The notes: generated by a model from the sequence alone, not told the origin. A stretch of DNA of 64,000 nucleotides from Chryseobacterium binzhouense (GCF_007474545.1 NZ_VKOG01000002.1:248001-312000); one strand, 5' to 3'; counted from the first letter of the stretch, positions 54,685 to 63,809 are shown. Program-made: numbers and translations.

Positions 54685-54726
54685 ATCATAATATTATTAA
54701 GTTACTATTATCCTATCGCTGTACTT

Positions 54727-54993
54727 TTAGAAATCCTCCTGCAACAAATCTTTTAATTTTCGGTGTTGTACGGACAAGTCAGCATACATTATTTTTAATC
54801 GGCTATTTTCTTCGTTTAAATTTACCAATTCTAAAAGGATATCGGATCTTAAATCCTTATATTTTGATTTCAATTCAAAAATATTTGTACCATATATACC
54901 ATATTTCTCAAAAAGTTCCAGACCGGTTTTACCTGCGTTATAATCTTTCAATATATCTAAAACTGGATGTTCGTTTATTTCTTTACTATTCAT
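54727..54993 (-). CDS. IS3-type OrfA-like transposase fragment
   Basis: The 88-residue protein has an HTH-like front (ILKDYNAGKTGLELFEKYGI) and a coiled-coil end (NEENSRLKIMYADLSVQHRK), the order of IS3-family OrfA proteins. No OrfB (DDE) frame follows and no terminal repeats are seen. It is probably a remnant or a domesticated regulator. Confidence 0.5.
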   Translation of the reverse strand: MNSKEINEHPVLDILKDYNAGKTGLELFEKYGIYGTNIFELKSKYKDLRSDILLELVNLNEENSRLKIMYADLSVQHRKLKDLLQEDF

Positions 54994-55098
54994 TTTAATG
55001 GATATTGTCTATTACAAAATTCGTTATGATTAATGGTACTGGATATATACTTTTCCTTGATTAGTTTATGATATTTAATGTTGTTGAATATACTTTCT

Positions 55099-55162
55099 TA
55101 AAATATCACAAAAGAAAACCGAAATATCATAAAGTCTTATTTTTAGTAAATGCTGAATTTTG
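55099..55162 (+). promoter_or_regulatory. Metal-regulon promoter 7 (HMA-AraC regulator 2)
   Basis: A weaker element (AAATATCACAAAA from 55101, aligned start 55099) lies exactly 60 nt before the TTTG at 55159 of GAATTTTG. It suggests autoregulation. The ATG at 55187 follows 28 nt on. Confidence 0.45.
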
Positions 55163-55186
55163 TTTTTTAAATATAATATAGAGCTT

Positions 55187-55750
55187 ATGACACTGTTAAT
55201 AAAAGGAATGGTGTGCAATAGATGTATGTATGTTCTTGAAAAAGAGTTAACTATTTTGGGTTTTGAAGTAGTGGATGTAAAACTAGGAGAAGCGATAATA
55301 AAAGATACAGTAGCTTTTTCGCAAAAACTGGGAGCAATCGAAGCGATGCTGAAAAGTAATGGCTTTGAATTAATGTATAATAAAAACCAAAAAGCAATAA
55401 ACAATATTAAAGAGTTGGTTGATAATGGTATTAATATGCAATTGGAAAGTGGAATACCTACAAAATTTACAGCTCTTATAAGTAATAAGTTAAACAAGAA
55501 TTACGATACACTGAGTGCATTGTTTTCTTCAGAAGAAGGAATAACACTTGAAAAGTACATTATTCACTGTAAGATTGAAAAAGTAAAAGAACTTTTGATG
55601 AATACAGAAATGTCTTTGACCGAGATTGCTAATGTATTAGGTTATAGTAGTCAGGCATACCTTTCCAATCAATTGAAAAAGCATACAGGCTTTACATCAA
55701 GCTATTTTAAACAGCTAAAGGATAGGGATAATCAAACTTTGATTCTTTAA
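55187..55750 (+). CDS. HMA-AraC fusion regulator 2
   Basis: The 187-residue protein starts MTLLIKGMVCNRCMYVLEKE, an HMA domain with the CNRC metal site, and ends with an AraC-type HTH (SLTEIANVLGYSSQAYLSNQ, KKHTGFTSSYFKQLKD). It is a paralogue of the 40080-40643 protein and precedes the RND efflux genes. I chose the ATG at 55187 because the inferred -7 box lies at 55155-55162, beyond the earlier possible start. Confidence 0.83.
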   Translation: MTLLIKGMVCNRCMYVLEKELTILGFEVVDVKLGEAIIKDTVAFSQKLGAIEAMLKSNGFELMYNKNQKAINNIKELVDNGINMQLESGIPTKFTALISNKLNKNYDTLSALFSSEEGITLEKYIIHCKIEKVKELLMNTEMSLTEIANVLGYSSQAYLSNQLKKHTGFTSSYFKQLKDRDNQTLIL

Positions 55751-55803
55751 ATCAAAAGACTGAATTATTCACGTCCTATTATTTAAGTTAAATGTAACTG
55801 TGA

Positions 55804-55836
55804 AGAGCTACTGATCATTCAGTAGCTCTTTGTTTT
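55804..55836 (+). terminator. Terminator of HMA-AraC regulator 2
   Basis: AGAGCTACTG (55804-55813) pairs perfectly with CAGTAGCTCT (55820-55829), followed by TTGTTTT. Confidence 0.87.
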
Positions 55837-55862
55837 ATGTCAATTATTGCACCTTATGAAAA

Positions 55863-55926
55863 GTAAATTTCACAACTTTTAGCGGTCATTTCGTATAGCT
55901 GTTTGTATGTTGTAAACCGACCTTTG
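55863..55926 (+). promoter_or_regulatory. Metal-regulon promoter 8 (RND operon)
   Basis: GTAAATTTCACAACTT begins at 55863; TTTG of GACCTTTG begins at 55923, exactly 60 nt later. The ATG at 55971 follows 48 nt on. Confidence 0.6.
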
Positions 55927-55970
55927 TCCCTGAAATCTAAAGTTAAAATAAACGTAACAAAATAAATGTA

Positions 55971-57044
55971 ATGATGAAAACAGGTAAAATAGGTTTACTA
56001 TTCCTTTTCCTAATAGGGATAGGTTTGATACAGAGTTGTAAACAAAAAGAAGAAAAACAATTAAAAGATGAGCCTCCGGTTGTAACAGTAGGTACGATCC
56101 AAAGTTCAGAAACAGAAGAATCTGTTGTTTATTCAGGTTCCATCGTTCCAGATAATATGACCACCGTGAGCTTCGCTGTTCCCGGAACAATCAATAATGT
56201 GAGTGTCAATGAAGGTCAAAAAGTTAGTAAAGGACAGTTTTTAGCAAGTATAGATGCTACAGAATATGAAGCGGCCTTGCAAATAGCCAATGCTACATTA
56301 GAACAGAGCGAGGATGCATTCAGAAGGTTTGATGAATTGTATAAAAAAGGAAGTTTTCCTGAAAAAGATTACATCGATATCAAAACTAAAGTTGCACAGG
56401 CACAGGCAAATAAAAAAATTAATAAAAAGCGTATTGCCGACAGCCGTTTAATGTCGCCTACTAATGGAATAATTACAGTTAAATCAGCTGAAATCGGAGG
56501 TATGGCAGCACCAGGAGTGCCGGCTTTTACAATTGTTAAAACAGATCTTGTATACGCTCAGTTTTCAGTACCGGAAAGCGAAATAGGAAACTTCAAACAA
56601 GGTATGCAGGTAGAAGTAAACATACCTACACTGCAACGCAATTTCACAGGTAAAATCACAATTATCAATCCTGTCGCTGATGAAATTTCCAAAGCATATA
56701 CTTTAAAAGTACGTCTTGACAATTCAAAAGGTGTTTTAATGCCTGGGATGATTAGCGAAGTATCTGCAGGTATTCCGGCTAAAGTTAAACAAGTACGTGT
56801 ACCACTTACAGCTATCATAAACAATGTTGATAAAATCCCTCACGTGTATGTGATAGACAAAAATAGCAATGCAAAACTGACAAGGGTTACTGTTGGTAAA
56901 ATTGCAGGCGATGAGGTTATAATAACCAACGGACTTGATGAAAATCAAACTATTATCCTTGCCGGGCAAAATAATGTAAAGGATGGGCAAAAAGTAAAAA
57001 CACAAGCAGTATCTAAAACGACATCCGCTCTAAAAACAAAATAA
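55971..57044 (+). CDS. RND efflux periplasmic adaptor (MFP) lipoprotein
   Basis: The 357-residue adaptor has a lipobox (GLIQSCKQ), biotinyl-lipoyl-like halves (VSVNEGQKVSKGQFLASIDA and SRLMSPTNGIITVKSAEIGG) and a beta-barrel part (YAQFSVPESEIGNFKQGMQV). It links the inner-membrane RND pump to TolC. No obvious metal-binding His/Met cluster is visible. First gene of a three-gene operon; the start may also be the Met at 55974. Confidence 0.9.
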   Translation: MMKTGKIGLLFLFLIGIGLIQSCKQKEEKQLKDEPPVVTVGTIQSSETEESVVYSGSIVPDNMTTVSFAVPGTINNVSVNEGQKVSKGQFLASIDATEYEAALQIANATLEQSEDAFRRFDELYKKGSFPEKDYIDIKTKVAQAQANKKINKKRIADSRLMSPTNGIITVKSAEIGGMAAPGVPAFTIVKTDLVYAQFSVPESEIGNFKQGMQVEVNIPTLQRNFTGKITIINPVADEISKAYTLKVRLDNSKGVLMPGMISEVSAGIPAKVKQVRVPLTAIINNVDKIPHVYVIDKNSNAKLTRVTVGKIAGDEVIITNGLDENQTIILAGQNNVKDGQKVKTQAVSKTTSALKTK

Positions 57045-57047
57045 TTT

Positions 57048-60000
57048 ATGAAAAGAAAGATAAACCTCATTGAAGCGGCAATGAAATTTCCACAAGTACC
57101 GATAGCGATTACCGTTATTATGGTGCTTGCAGGTCTGATTTCATTATTGACAATGCCAAGAAGTGAAGACCCGCGTATAACAGTTAGACAAGGGCTTGTC
57201 GTTGCTTTTTATCCAGGAAGTGACGAAGAACAGATGGAGAAAGAAGTAACGGATAAACTGGAACAATATCTGTTCGGTTTTGAAGAAATAAAGAAGGAAA
57301 AAACACATTCAGAAAGTAAACCTGGACAGGTTGTAATCACAGTTGAATTACAGGACTATGTCAAGGATACTAAAAAATTCTGGAATACTTTACAGCACGG
57401 TTTAGATGCCAATATGCCTTTGATACTTCCGCGAGGCGTACAAGGGCCGTATGTGAACAGTGATTTTGGTGACGTGGTGGTTCAGATGATTGCTGTGTCT
57501 GCACCAGGACGTACATATGCCGAATTGGAAAATTATCTGGATGAATTGGAAGACGGTATTAAAACGATTCCTCAAGTTTCAAAAATAAAACGTTACGGAG
57601 GTCAGAAGCAACAGATATATGTCACACTTCGTGAAGATGTATTAAAACAATATGGTTTTGGCATCAATGAAATTGCTTCCACATTGAGCCAGCAGAATGT
57701 TACGATCCCAAGTGGAGATATTGAAATTGACAAAAATCGCTTATTGATTTTTACAGATGCTCAGTACCAAAATGAAAATGAAATCGGTAATCTGATTGTA
57801 TATAGTTCTCCTCAAGGTGGTAATATCCGTTTGCAAGATATTGCCAAAATAGAACGAAGATATGAAGACCTAAAAAGTAAAATTACTGTAGCTGGTAATG
57901 ATGTAATGATGCTTACTGTAGAAATGCAACCTGGTCAGAATATTGTTGACTTAGGTAAAGCATTGACCCAAAAAGTAACAGAAGTAAAAGAAGTTTTACC
58001 TGCAGATGTACAGGTCAATACCATTGTAGATCAGCCTGCTGTAGTAGATATGAACTTAGGGCATTTCTTTATTGAGTTTGCAATTGCCATTGGAGCCGTT
58101 ATTCTGGTGGTAATGATTTTGCTTCCGTTTAGAGTAGCTACGATTTCTGCTATTGCGGCACCTGTAACCATTTTGGCGACATTTGCCATTCTGAATATGA
58201 TAGGTGTAGAAATGCACCAGGTTAGTTTAGCTGCATTGATTATTGTACTTGGAATGGTCGTCGATGATGCCATAATTGTCGTAGACAATTATATAGAAAA
58301 AGTAGATGAAAAAGTACCGTCATGGACTGCTGCCTGGCAAAGTGCAACACAGCTTATGGTTCCGATATTCACTGCGACACTTACTATTGTTCTATCATTC
58401 TTACCATTAGCATTTACACTAACAGGAATGACACGAGAGTTCGTACAATGGATACCAATTACGGTTAGCATAGCCTTGGCAGTTTCATTCTTAGTCGCGT
58501 TGTTTCTTACACCATATATGTGTTATCATTTCCTTAAAAAAGGATTGAAAAACCATGATACACAAAAACCTAAAAAACGTAATTTCTTAGATAGAATGCA
58601 GGATGGTTTCGACAGAGCTATAGAGTTCTGTATGAAATATCAGAAAACGACTTTGTTTGCAGGTCTGGCGATTTTCTTCCTTTCATTTGTAGTAGGAAGC
58701 CAAGTGAAAACCGAGTTTTTCCCAATTGTGGAAAGAAATCAGTTTAATCTTGAATTGTGGATGGACAACGGTACAAATATTCATGAAACAGAAGCAGCAG
58801 TTAAAAAGATTGAAAGGGAAATCGCAGGAGACAAGCGTATTGTTACCACAGCAAGTTTTATTGGTACAAGTTCACCACGATTTTATTCTACATATTCACC
58901 GGAAAACCCGCGAGAAAATTTTGCGCAAATATTTATCAATACAGAAAGTAATGATGCCACAAATGAAATGATAGATGAATATGTTCAAAAATTCAATAAT
59001 TTCCTGCCAAATGGATATGTCCGCGTTAGACAGTTAAGTAAAAAACAACAGCCTGCTCCGATTGAGATCCGTGTGATTGGTAAAGATATTACGCAACAGA
59101 AAAAAGTAGCCAAAGAAGTAGCTACAATACTAGAAAACACAAAAGGAGCAAACTGGGTACGTACAGATTATCAGGATGATTATGTAGGCCTTAAGGCTGT
59201 AGTAAAAGAAGATGTCGCTTTACGATTAGGTGTTACCAAAGCACAGATTGCACAGGCTTTAGGTGCTAAAATAAAAGGTTTTCCTATATCACAAATGTGG
59301 GAAGGTAACAAAGCCATAGATATACTATTGCGTACGGACGAAGCTGACAGGCAAGATCTGGATGCTTTGGGAAATATGTACATCACCTCATCATTTGGAG
59401 CTAAAGTACCTTTAAAACAAGTAGTGGATTTACAACCTTCATGGCATACGGGAGCTATTGTACACCGTAACGGATTGCGAACATTAACTGTTTCTTCTGA
59501 AGCACAATTGGGTAGAAAACCTGCTGAAGTGTTCGCCGAGGCACAACCGAAAATCGATAGCTTAGAACTACCTAAAGGAGTTAAAATTGCCTATGGAGGA
59601 GAGTATGAAGATGGTCTGGAAAGCGGTCCTAAAATGGGAAAAGCTTTTATGATAAGTTTCGTGTTGATATTCTTAGTTCTGCTATTCCAATTCAAACGAG
59701 TGGGCAAAGTGTTCATTGTACTGGCATCATTCCCATTGAGTTTACTTGGAGCGATGCTGGGATTATTTCTTACAGGTTATGAATTTGGTTTTATGGCAAT
59801 TATCGGTATTACAGCCTTATTGGGTATTGTAGTTCGAAACGGAATTATCCTTGTAGACTACGCTGATGAATTGGTGCGTGATCATGGACACACGATTAAA
59901 GAGGCAGCTCTATTAGCGGCTAAGCGAAGAATGAGACCCATTTTTCTTACTTCTATGGCAGCAGCTATTGGATTGATCCCGCTAATGTCGAGTGGTTCTC

Positions 60001-60164
60001 CTGAGTGGGGTCCAATCTCGAGTACAATATCAATAGGTATTTTAGTCTCTATGGTTACTACCTTATTTATAGTTCCGGTATTGTATAGCAGATTCGTAAA
60101 ACCGTCAAAGAAACCCTTGAATAAAGGTATACACGAGAAATATGATTTTCATCACGAAAGTTAA
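57048..60164 (+). CDS. RND efflux pump permease
   Basis: The 1038-residue pump has the two-repeat RND layout with 12 membrane helices and large periplasmic loops. The TM4 proton-relay region is VLGMVVDDAIIVVDNYIEKV, with two Asp. It looks closer to HAE-type than to CusA-type pumps, so organic compounds or metal chelates are possible substrates. The metal-regulon promoter upstream points to a metal-linked inducer. It lies 3 nt after the adaptor gene. Confidence 0.9.
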   Translation: MKRKINLIEAAMKFPQVPIAITVIMVLAGLISLLTMPRSEDPRITVRQGLVVAFYPGSDEEQMEKEVTDKLEQYLFGFEEIKKEKTHSESKPGQVVITVELQDYVKDTKKFWNTLQHGLDANMPLILPRGVQGPYVNSDFGDVVVQMIAVSAPGRTYAELENYLDELEDGIKTIPQVSKIKRYGGQKQQIYVTLREDVLKQYGFGINEIASTLSQQNVTIPSGDIEIDKNRLLIFTDAQYQNENEIGNLIVYSSPQGGNIRLQDIAKIERRYEDLKSKITVAGNDVMMLTVEMQPGQNIVDLGKALTQKVTEVKEVLPADVQVNTIVDQPAVVDMNLGHFFIEFAIAIGAVILVVMILLPFRVATISAIAAPVTILATFAILNMIGVEMHQVSLAALIIVLGMVVDDAIIVVDNYIEKVDEKVPSWTAAWQSATQLMVPIFTATLTIVLSFLPLAFTLTGMTREFVQWIPITVSIALAVSFLVALFLTPYMCYHFLKKGLKNHDTQKPKKRNFLDRMQDGFDRAIEFCMKYQKTTLFAGLAIFFLSFVVGSQVKTEFFPIVERNQFNLELWMDNGTNIHETEAAVKKIEREIAGDKRIVTTASFIGTSSPRFYSTYSPENPRENFAQIFINTESNDATNEMIDEYVQKFNNFLPNGYVRVRQLSKKQQPAPIEIRVIGKDITQQKKVAKEVATILENTKGANWVRTDYQDDYVGLKAVVKEDVALRLGVTKAQIAQALGAKIKGFPISQMWEGNKAIDILLRTDEADRQDLDALGNMYITSSFGAKVPLKQVVDLQPSWHTGAIVHRNGLRTLTVSSEAQLGRKPAEVFAEAQPKIDSLELPKGVKIAYGGEYEDGLESGPKMGKAFMISFVLIFLVLLFQFKRVGKVFIVLASFPLSLLGAMLGLFLTGYEFGFMAIIGITALLGIVVRNGIILVDYADELVRDHGHTIKEAALLAAKRRMRPIFLTSMAAAIGLIPLMSSGSPEWGPISSTISIGILVSMVTTLFIVPVLYSRFVKPSKKPLNKGIHEKYDFHHES

Positions 60165-60181
60165 TTGAAAAAAAATAAATC

Positions 60182-61480
60182 ATGTTACAAAGAAAATATA
60201 AAATATTCGTAAAAGCTTTTGTATTTGCTTTTGCTGTTTTACAGGGAACAGATAACCTGTTTGCCCAACAGCAATTAACTCTTGCAGAAAGTAAAGAACT
60301 AACCCTGAAAAACAATTACAGGATTAGTAAAGCCAAAGAAGATGTTACTGCTTCCAGATCTGAGAAACAAATATCAGACGCGACGGCAAGACCCAAAATA
60401 GATGCTTCTGCAACTGCATTTTACTTTGGTGAGCCATTAAATTCCATGCTTCCTGAGTACGGTTTCGCCCCGATGGTAAGCGTTACTCAGCCTATTTATA
60501 CAGGAGGAAAGATTAAGTACGGTAAACAAATGGCGGAAACCAATATAGAGATGAGCAATGCTCAGCAGAGATTGGTCGAAGACGATGTGTTGTTAGCTAC
60601 CGAAACTGCCTATTGGATTGTAGTACAGGCTAAAGAAGAAATAAAAATGGAGAAACAAGTTAAAAGACAGTTAGCTTCCCATTATACTTTTTTAAATAAT
60701 CAATTCCAGGCAGGTATTATTTATAAAAATGATGTGCTTCGGGCAAAAGTACTTCAAAATGAAAATGAAGCTCGATTACAGGCGGCTGAGAACAAACTAA
60801 TATTAGCCAAAAAAAGATTAATCCAGTTAACTGGAATAGAAGAACAAACGGATATTGATGTAGTTGGTTCATTGAGTGATGATGAATTTAGAAACTATGA
60901 GATGTTACAAAGCGTACAAGTAAATCGTCCTGAAGTAGACTTAGCCACAAGTGCCATAAAAATGAGTGAACTTACAAAGAATATGCTCAGAGCCGATCTA
61001 AAACCGACAGTTGGCTTATCACTTAACGGAATGGCTGCCTTTGGAAAAGAAGGTATTAATTTTGGAGATCCAACCAAAAACAGTATGCTTACTTATTTCG
61101 GAATGTTAAGCGTAAAGATTCCCGTATTCGATTGGGGAAGTAAGCGAGAGAAAGTAAAGCAACAGGAAGCTAACATACGTTCGGCAGAATATGGATTGAG
61201 AGAACTTCAAAGCCAGATTAATGTGGAGATAGAACAAGCAACACTTAACCTTCAACTGCAGGCAAACAATATAGATTTAATGCAGGCTTCACTAATTGAA
61301 GCTGATGAAAATCTAAAATTAAGTAATGATCGTTTTCAAGCAGGAACTATCACTGGAGAAGATGTATTAATAGCAGAAACACTTTGGCAGCGTGCGTATA
61401 GCAGTATGCTTGATGCAAAAGTAAGATACAAAATTGCTGAAGCTGTTTATCACAAAGCCATCGGACAAATAAAACAGTAG
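60182..61480 (+). CDS. TolC-family outer-membrane efflux protein
   Basis: The 432-residue protein has a signal peptide (cleavage after NLFAQ), two long helical repeats of the TolC type (LAESKELTLKNNYRISKAKE; ELQSQINVEIEQATLNL) and SVKIPVFDWGSKREKV. It forms the outer-membrane duct for the adaptor and pump. It is 17 nt after the pump gene and followed by a terminator. Confidence 0.9.
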   Translation: MLQRKYKIFVKAFVFAFAVLQGTDNLFAQQQLTLAESKELTLKNNYRISKAKEDVTASRSEKQISDATARPKIDASATAFYFGEPLNSMLPEYGFAPMVSVTQPIYTGGKIKYGKQMAETNIEMSNAQQRLVEDDVLLATETAYWIVVQAKEEIKMEKQVKRQLASHYTFLNNQFQAGIIYKNDVLRAKVLQNENEARLQAAENKLILAKKRLIQLTGIEEQTDIDVVGSLSDDEFRNYEMLQSVQVNRPEVDLATSAIKMSELTKNMLRADLKPTVGLSLNGMAAFGKEGINFGDPTKNSMLTYFGMLSVKIPVFDWGSKREKVKQQEANIRSAEYGLRELQSQINVEIEQATLNLQLQANNIDLMQASLIEADENLKLSNDRFQAGTITGEDVLIAETLWQRAYSSMLDAKVRYKIAEAVYHKAIGQIKQ

Positions 61481-61496
61481 TCATTAACAATATAAT

Positions 61497-61525
61497 GTAG
61501 AGGCTCAATATGCCTCTACATTTTT
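61497..61525 (+). terminator. Terminator of the RND operon
   Basis: GTAGAGGC (61497-61504) pairs with GCCTCTAC (61512-61519), followed by ATTTTT. Confidence 0.85.
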
Positions 61526-61545
61526 AAAATTGAAATTATGATAAA

Positions 61546-62115
61546 ATGATACAAGAACAGCATACTGATAACCCAAAAGGTGTATTGATGATACCGGATA
61601 TTTCAGGCTTTACAGATTTTGTTGTCAAGTCGAATATGTTTGTTGGAAAATATATAACAGAAAATCTCCTGAAAGTAATAATGGATAGTAATATTCTGTG
61701 TTTTGAAATTTCTGAAATTGAAGGCGATGCAATACTTTTCTATAAGTACCAAAACTTACCGACGTTTGAAGAGAGTTTAATGCAGATAGAGCTTATCTAC
61801 GGTAATTTTCAAAAGGAATTACAGCGCTTATCTCAACAGTTAGCAATAGAAATACCTCTTTCTTTAAAGACAATAGTCCATTACGGTGAATTTACCCAGT
61901 ACAAAATCGGAAAATTTGAGAAACTTTATGGTGCACCTGTAGTAGAAGCACACAAAATGCTTAAAAATCATATTGCAGAATATCCCCCTTATGCTTTGTT
62001 TTCAAATGCTTTTTTACAAGCCAATTTTGAGCAACCTGAACAATCAACATTAGAATACGATAATTGCGAAGACTGTAAATATTTGCCCGAAATAGGCTAC
62101 ATTCACTATTTATAA
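61546..62115 (+). CDS. DUF2652-family protein
   Basis: The 189-residue protein begins with GVLMIPDISGFTDFVVKSNM and has FEISEIEGDAILFYKYQ, LSLKTIVHYGEFTQYKIGKF and a Cys pair DNCEDC near the C-terminus. This matches DUF2652 proteins, distantly like nucleotide cyclase catalytic domains (ISGFT, GDA). Activity is unknown. It lies between the RND operon and the Fur gene. Confidence 0.75.
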   Translation: MIQEQHTDNPKGVLMIPDISGFTDFVVKSNMFVGKYITENLLKVIMDSNILCFEISEIEGDAILFYKYQNLPTFEESLMQIELIYGNFQKELQRLSQQLAIEIPLSLKTIVHYGEFTQYKIGKFEKLYGAPVVEAHKMLKNHIAEYPPYALFSNAFLQANFEQPEQSTLEYDNCEDCKYLPEIGYIHYL

Positions 62116-62126
62116 GACAGTAACCA

Positions 62127-62190
62127 GTAAATCTCGTAAATCTATCAAAGAATATTACAAGATGGAATAAAATCGACTTCTATACTTTTA
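62127..62190 (+). promoter_or_regulatory. Metal-regulon promoter 9 (fur-like gene)
   Basis: GTAAATCTCGTAAATC begins at 62127; TACTTTTA has its TTTA at 62187, exactly 60 nt later. The box position implies that translation starts at the ATG at 62229, not at the TTG at 62193. Confidence 0.6.
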
Positions 62191-62228
62191 CATTGGATTT
62201 ATTAGCTCATTTAATCCATAAAAGCAAG

Positions 62229-62678
62229 ATGAAAAGTTTAGAAGAAAGGTTAGAAAAAAGAAGTATAAAACCAACATCAGTTAGATTATTAATTTTTCAG
62301 ACAATGTCTGAATTTAAAAAAGCATTTAGCCTGACCGATTTGGAAACGGAACTAGAGACGGTAAATAAATCTACTATTTTTAGGACCTTGACCCTTTTTC
62401 ATGACAACTTACTCATTCATACGATCGATGATGGTTCCGGCTCAATGAAATATTCAATTTGTAGTGATTCATGTATGTGCAATGTAGGTGACCTACATGT
62501 ACATTTCAACTGTAACCGCTGTAAGAATACTTTTTGTCTTGAAAGTATTGCTATTCCACCGATTCAGCTGCCAGATAGTTTTTTATTGGAAAGTATAAAT
62601 TTTGTAATGAAGGGAATGTGTAATGAGTGTTCGAGATTTTTTAAGAAACAAATAACTCCAAATAAAACCGCATTTTAA
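62229..62678 (+). CDS. fur: Fur-family metalloregulator
   Basis: The protein starts MKSLEERLEKRSIKPTSVRL and has a winged helix (KKAFSLTDLETELETVNKST) and a dimerisation domain with HVHFNCNRCKNTFC and CNECSRFF zinc-site Cys pairs. It represses metal or oxidative-stress genes. I chose 62229 (149 residues) because the -7 box lies at 62183-62190. A terminator follows. Confidence 0.85.
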   Translation: MKSLEERLEKRSIKPTSVRLLIFQTMSEFKKAFSLTDLETELETVNKSTIFRTLTLFHDNLLIHTIDDGSGSMKYSICSDSCMCNVGDLHVHFNCNRCKNTFCLESIAIPPIQLPDSFLLESINFVMKGMCNECSRFFKKQITPNKTAF

Positions 62679-62708
62679 AAAACAGCCATATGTAAATATG
62701 GCTGTTTT
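62679..62708 (+). terminator. Terminator of the Fur gene
   Basis: AAAACAGCCATAT (62679-62691) pairs perfectly with ATATGGCTGTTTT (62696-62708) around a 4-nt loop; the right arm ends in T residues. Confidence 0.87.
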
Positions 62709-62773
62709 GCATTTGCAACCAGGTTCCCAAATACTACAGCTAATTTTGTTGTGTAAAAATTCATAATATAGAT

Positions 62774-63181
62774 ATGGAAAATAGATATAATAATAACTCG
62801 AAAATAAAATCAGGTTACGTAGATAACCCAGATTTTGAGGTAAAAAAAATTGAATGTGTAGTTTCTGAAAAAGAAACAATGTATACCTATACATCAATAC
62901 TTCAATCTATGTCATCACACCCTATAGCAAGAGCTATTTTTAAAGTGTTGCCATCTGTACAATTATCAGACTATAGAATTGAAAAAGTTGAAGAAATACA
63001 AGGAGGAATTAAAGGTTTTATTGATAATCATGAAGTAATTATTGGAAATCTTGAATTGATGAAATGTTACGATTTTTATTATGATGAAAGCTTGAATCAT
63101 ATCAATGAAAAGGTGATTCTTGTAATGATAGATGATAGATATACAGGCTGCTTTATAATGAAAGAGGTGTTAAATGACTAA
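62774..63181 (+). CDS. Stand-alone P1B-ATPase nucleotide-domain-like protein
   Basis: The 135-residue protein looks like the N domain of a P1B ATPase: YTSILQSMSSHPIARAIFKV contains the HP motif, and VEEIQGGIKGFIDNHEVIIG with NLELM matches the following GxGxxG...VGN region, though the second Gly is changed. There is no DKTGT, no GDG and no membrane helix. A full -7 box TAATTTTG (62741-62748) lies 25 nt upstream, so it is likely expressed. It may be a fragment or a regulator that binds ATP or metal. Confidence 0.65.
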   Translation: MENRYNNNSKIKSGYVDNPDFEVKKIECVVSEKETMYTYTSILQSMSSHPIARAIFKVLPSVQLSDYRIEKVEEIQGGIKGFIDNHEVIIGNLELMKCYDFYYDESLNHINEKVILVMIDDRYTGCFIMKEVLND

Positions 63182-63257
63182 ATTTATTTTAAATAAATTG
63201 CTAATTACATAATCTTTTATAGATTTCATTCATGAGAAAAATAACTTATTTGTTAAG

Positions 63258-63680
63258 TTGAGTGCTATTATATTTTTTGTAAGTTTGTACCGACTTATTG
63301 GATGGATTATCAATCAATTAAAGTTTAAAATTAGAGAGGTGAAAATATTTGTATTTATATTCAGTGTTTATATGTTAGGGATGTCAATACTTCCCTGCAC
63401 AGACGCTTTGTATGAATGTACAGCAAATAACAACCAGTTAGTAGAAATTGGACTATCACATGAAGATAATCATAAAACGGAACACAAAGATTTTTGTAGT
63501 CCTTTTTGTTCTTGCCAATGTTGTGGAACCATTACTGTAGCTATTTCGGATTTCAACATAACCGAAGTAGTATCCCCAAAACTTAAATTGAACGCTAAAC
63601 AAAAGGTTTCTCTTAGAAATGTAAATCTCTATTCCCAATACTCCGGGAGCATATGGCAACCGCCAAAGATTAATGTTTAA
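63258..63680 (+). CDS. DUF6660-like small Cys/His-rich exported protein
   Basis: The 140-residue frame has a signal-like segment (KIFVFIFSVYMLGMSILPC), His/Asp-rich GLSHEDNHKTEHKDF and a Cys cluster CSPFCSCQCC. This resembles the DUF6660 proteins that precede CusA/CzcA-type pumps in Bacteroidota. The start is uncertain; a GTG at 63339 would place the signal peptide at the N-terminus. It may bind metal in the periplasm. Confidence 0.65.
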   Translation: MSAIIFFVSLYRLIGWIINQLKFKIREVKIFVFIFSVYMLGMSILPCTDALYECTANNNQLVEIGLSHEDNHKTEHKDFCSPFCSCQCCGTITVAISDFNITEVVSPKLKLNAKQKVSLRNVNLYSQYSGSIWQPPKINV

Positions 63681-63753
63681 AAAGTAATTACTAGTCTTTT
63701 CTCTTGCGCTTGTGAAGAATATTTCTTCGTGTGCGTCAGTAAAAATTATTGTA

Positions 63754-63772
63754 CTATCATTTTAAATGATAG
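63754..63772. promoter_or_regulatory. Palindrome upstream of the CusA-like gene
   Basis: CTATCATTT-T-AAATGATAG is a perfect 9-bp-arm palindrome, 38 nt before the RND gene start and just upstream of a TACTTTAA -7-like box. A metalloregulator site is possible; a terminator of the preceding gene is less likely as no T-tract follows. Confidence 0.4.
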
Positions 63773-63809
63773 AAATCGTATATACTTTAAATATTAATAC
63801 TAATCAAAA

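Noticed and set aside
63739-63802. GTAAAA at 63739 as a tenth metal-regulon promoter before the CusA-like gene
   Set aside because: No TTTG or close variant lies 60 nt downstream (the nearest -7-like box is 47 nt away) and the rest of the element does not match.
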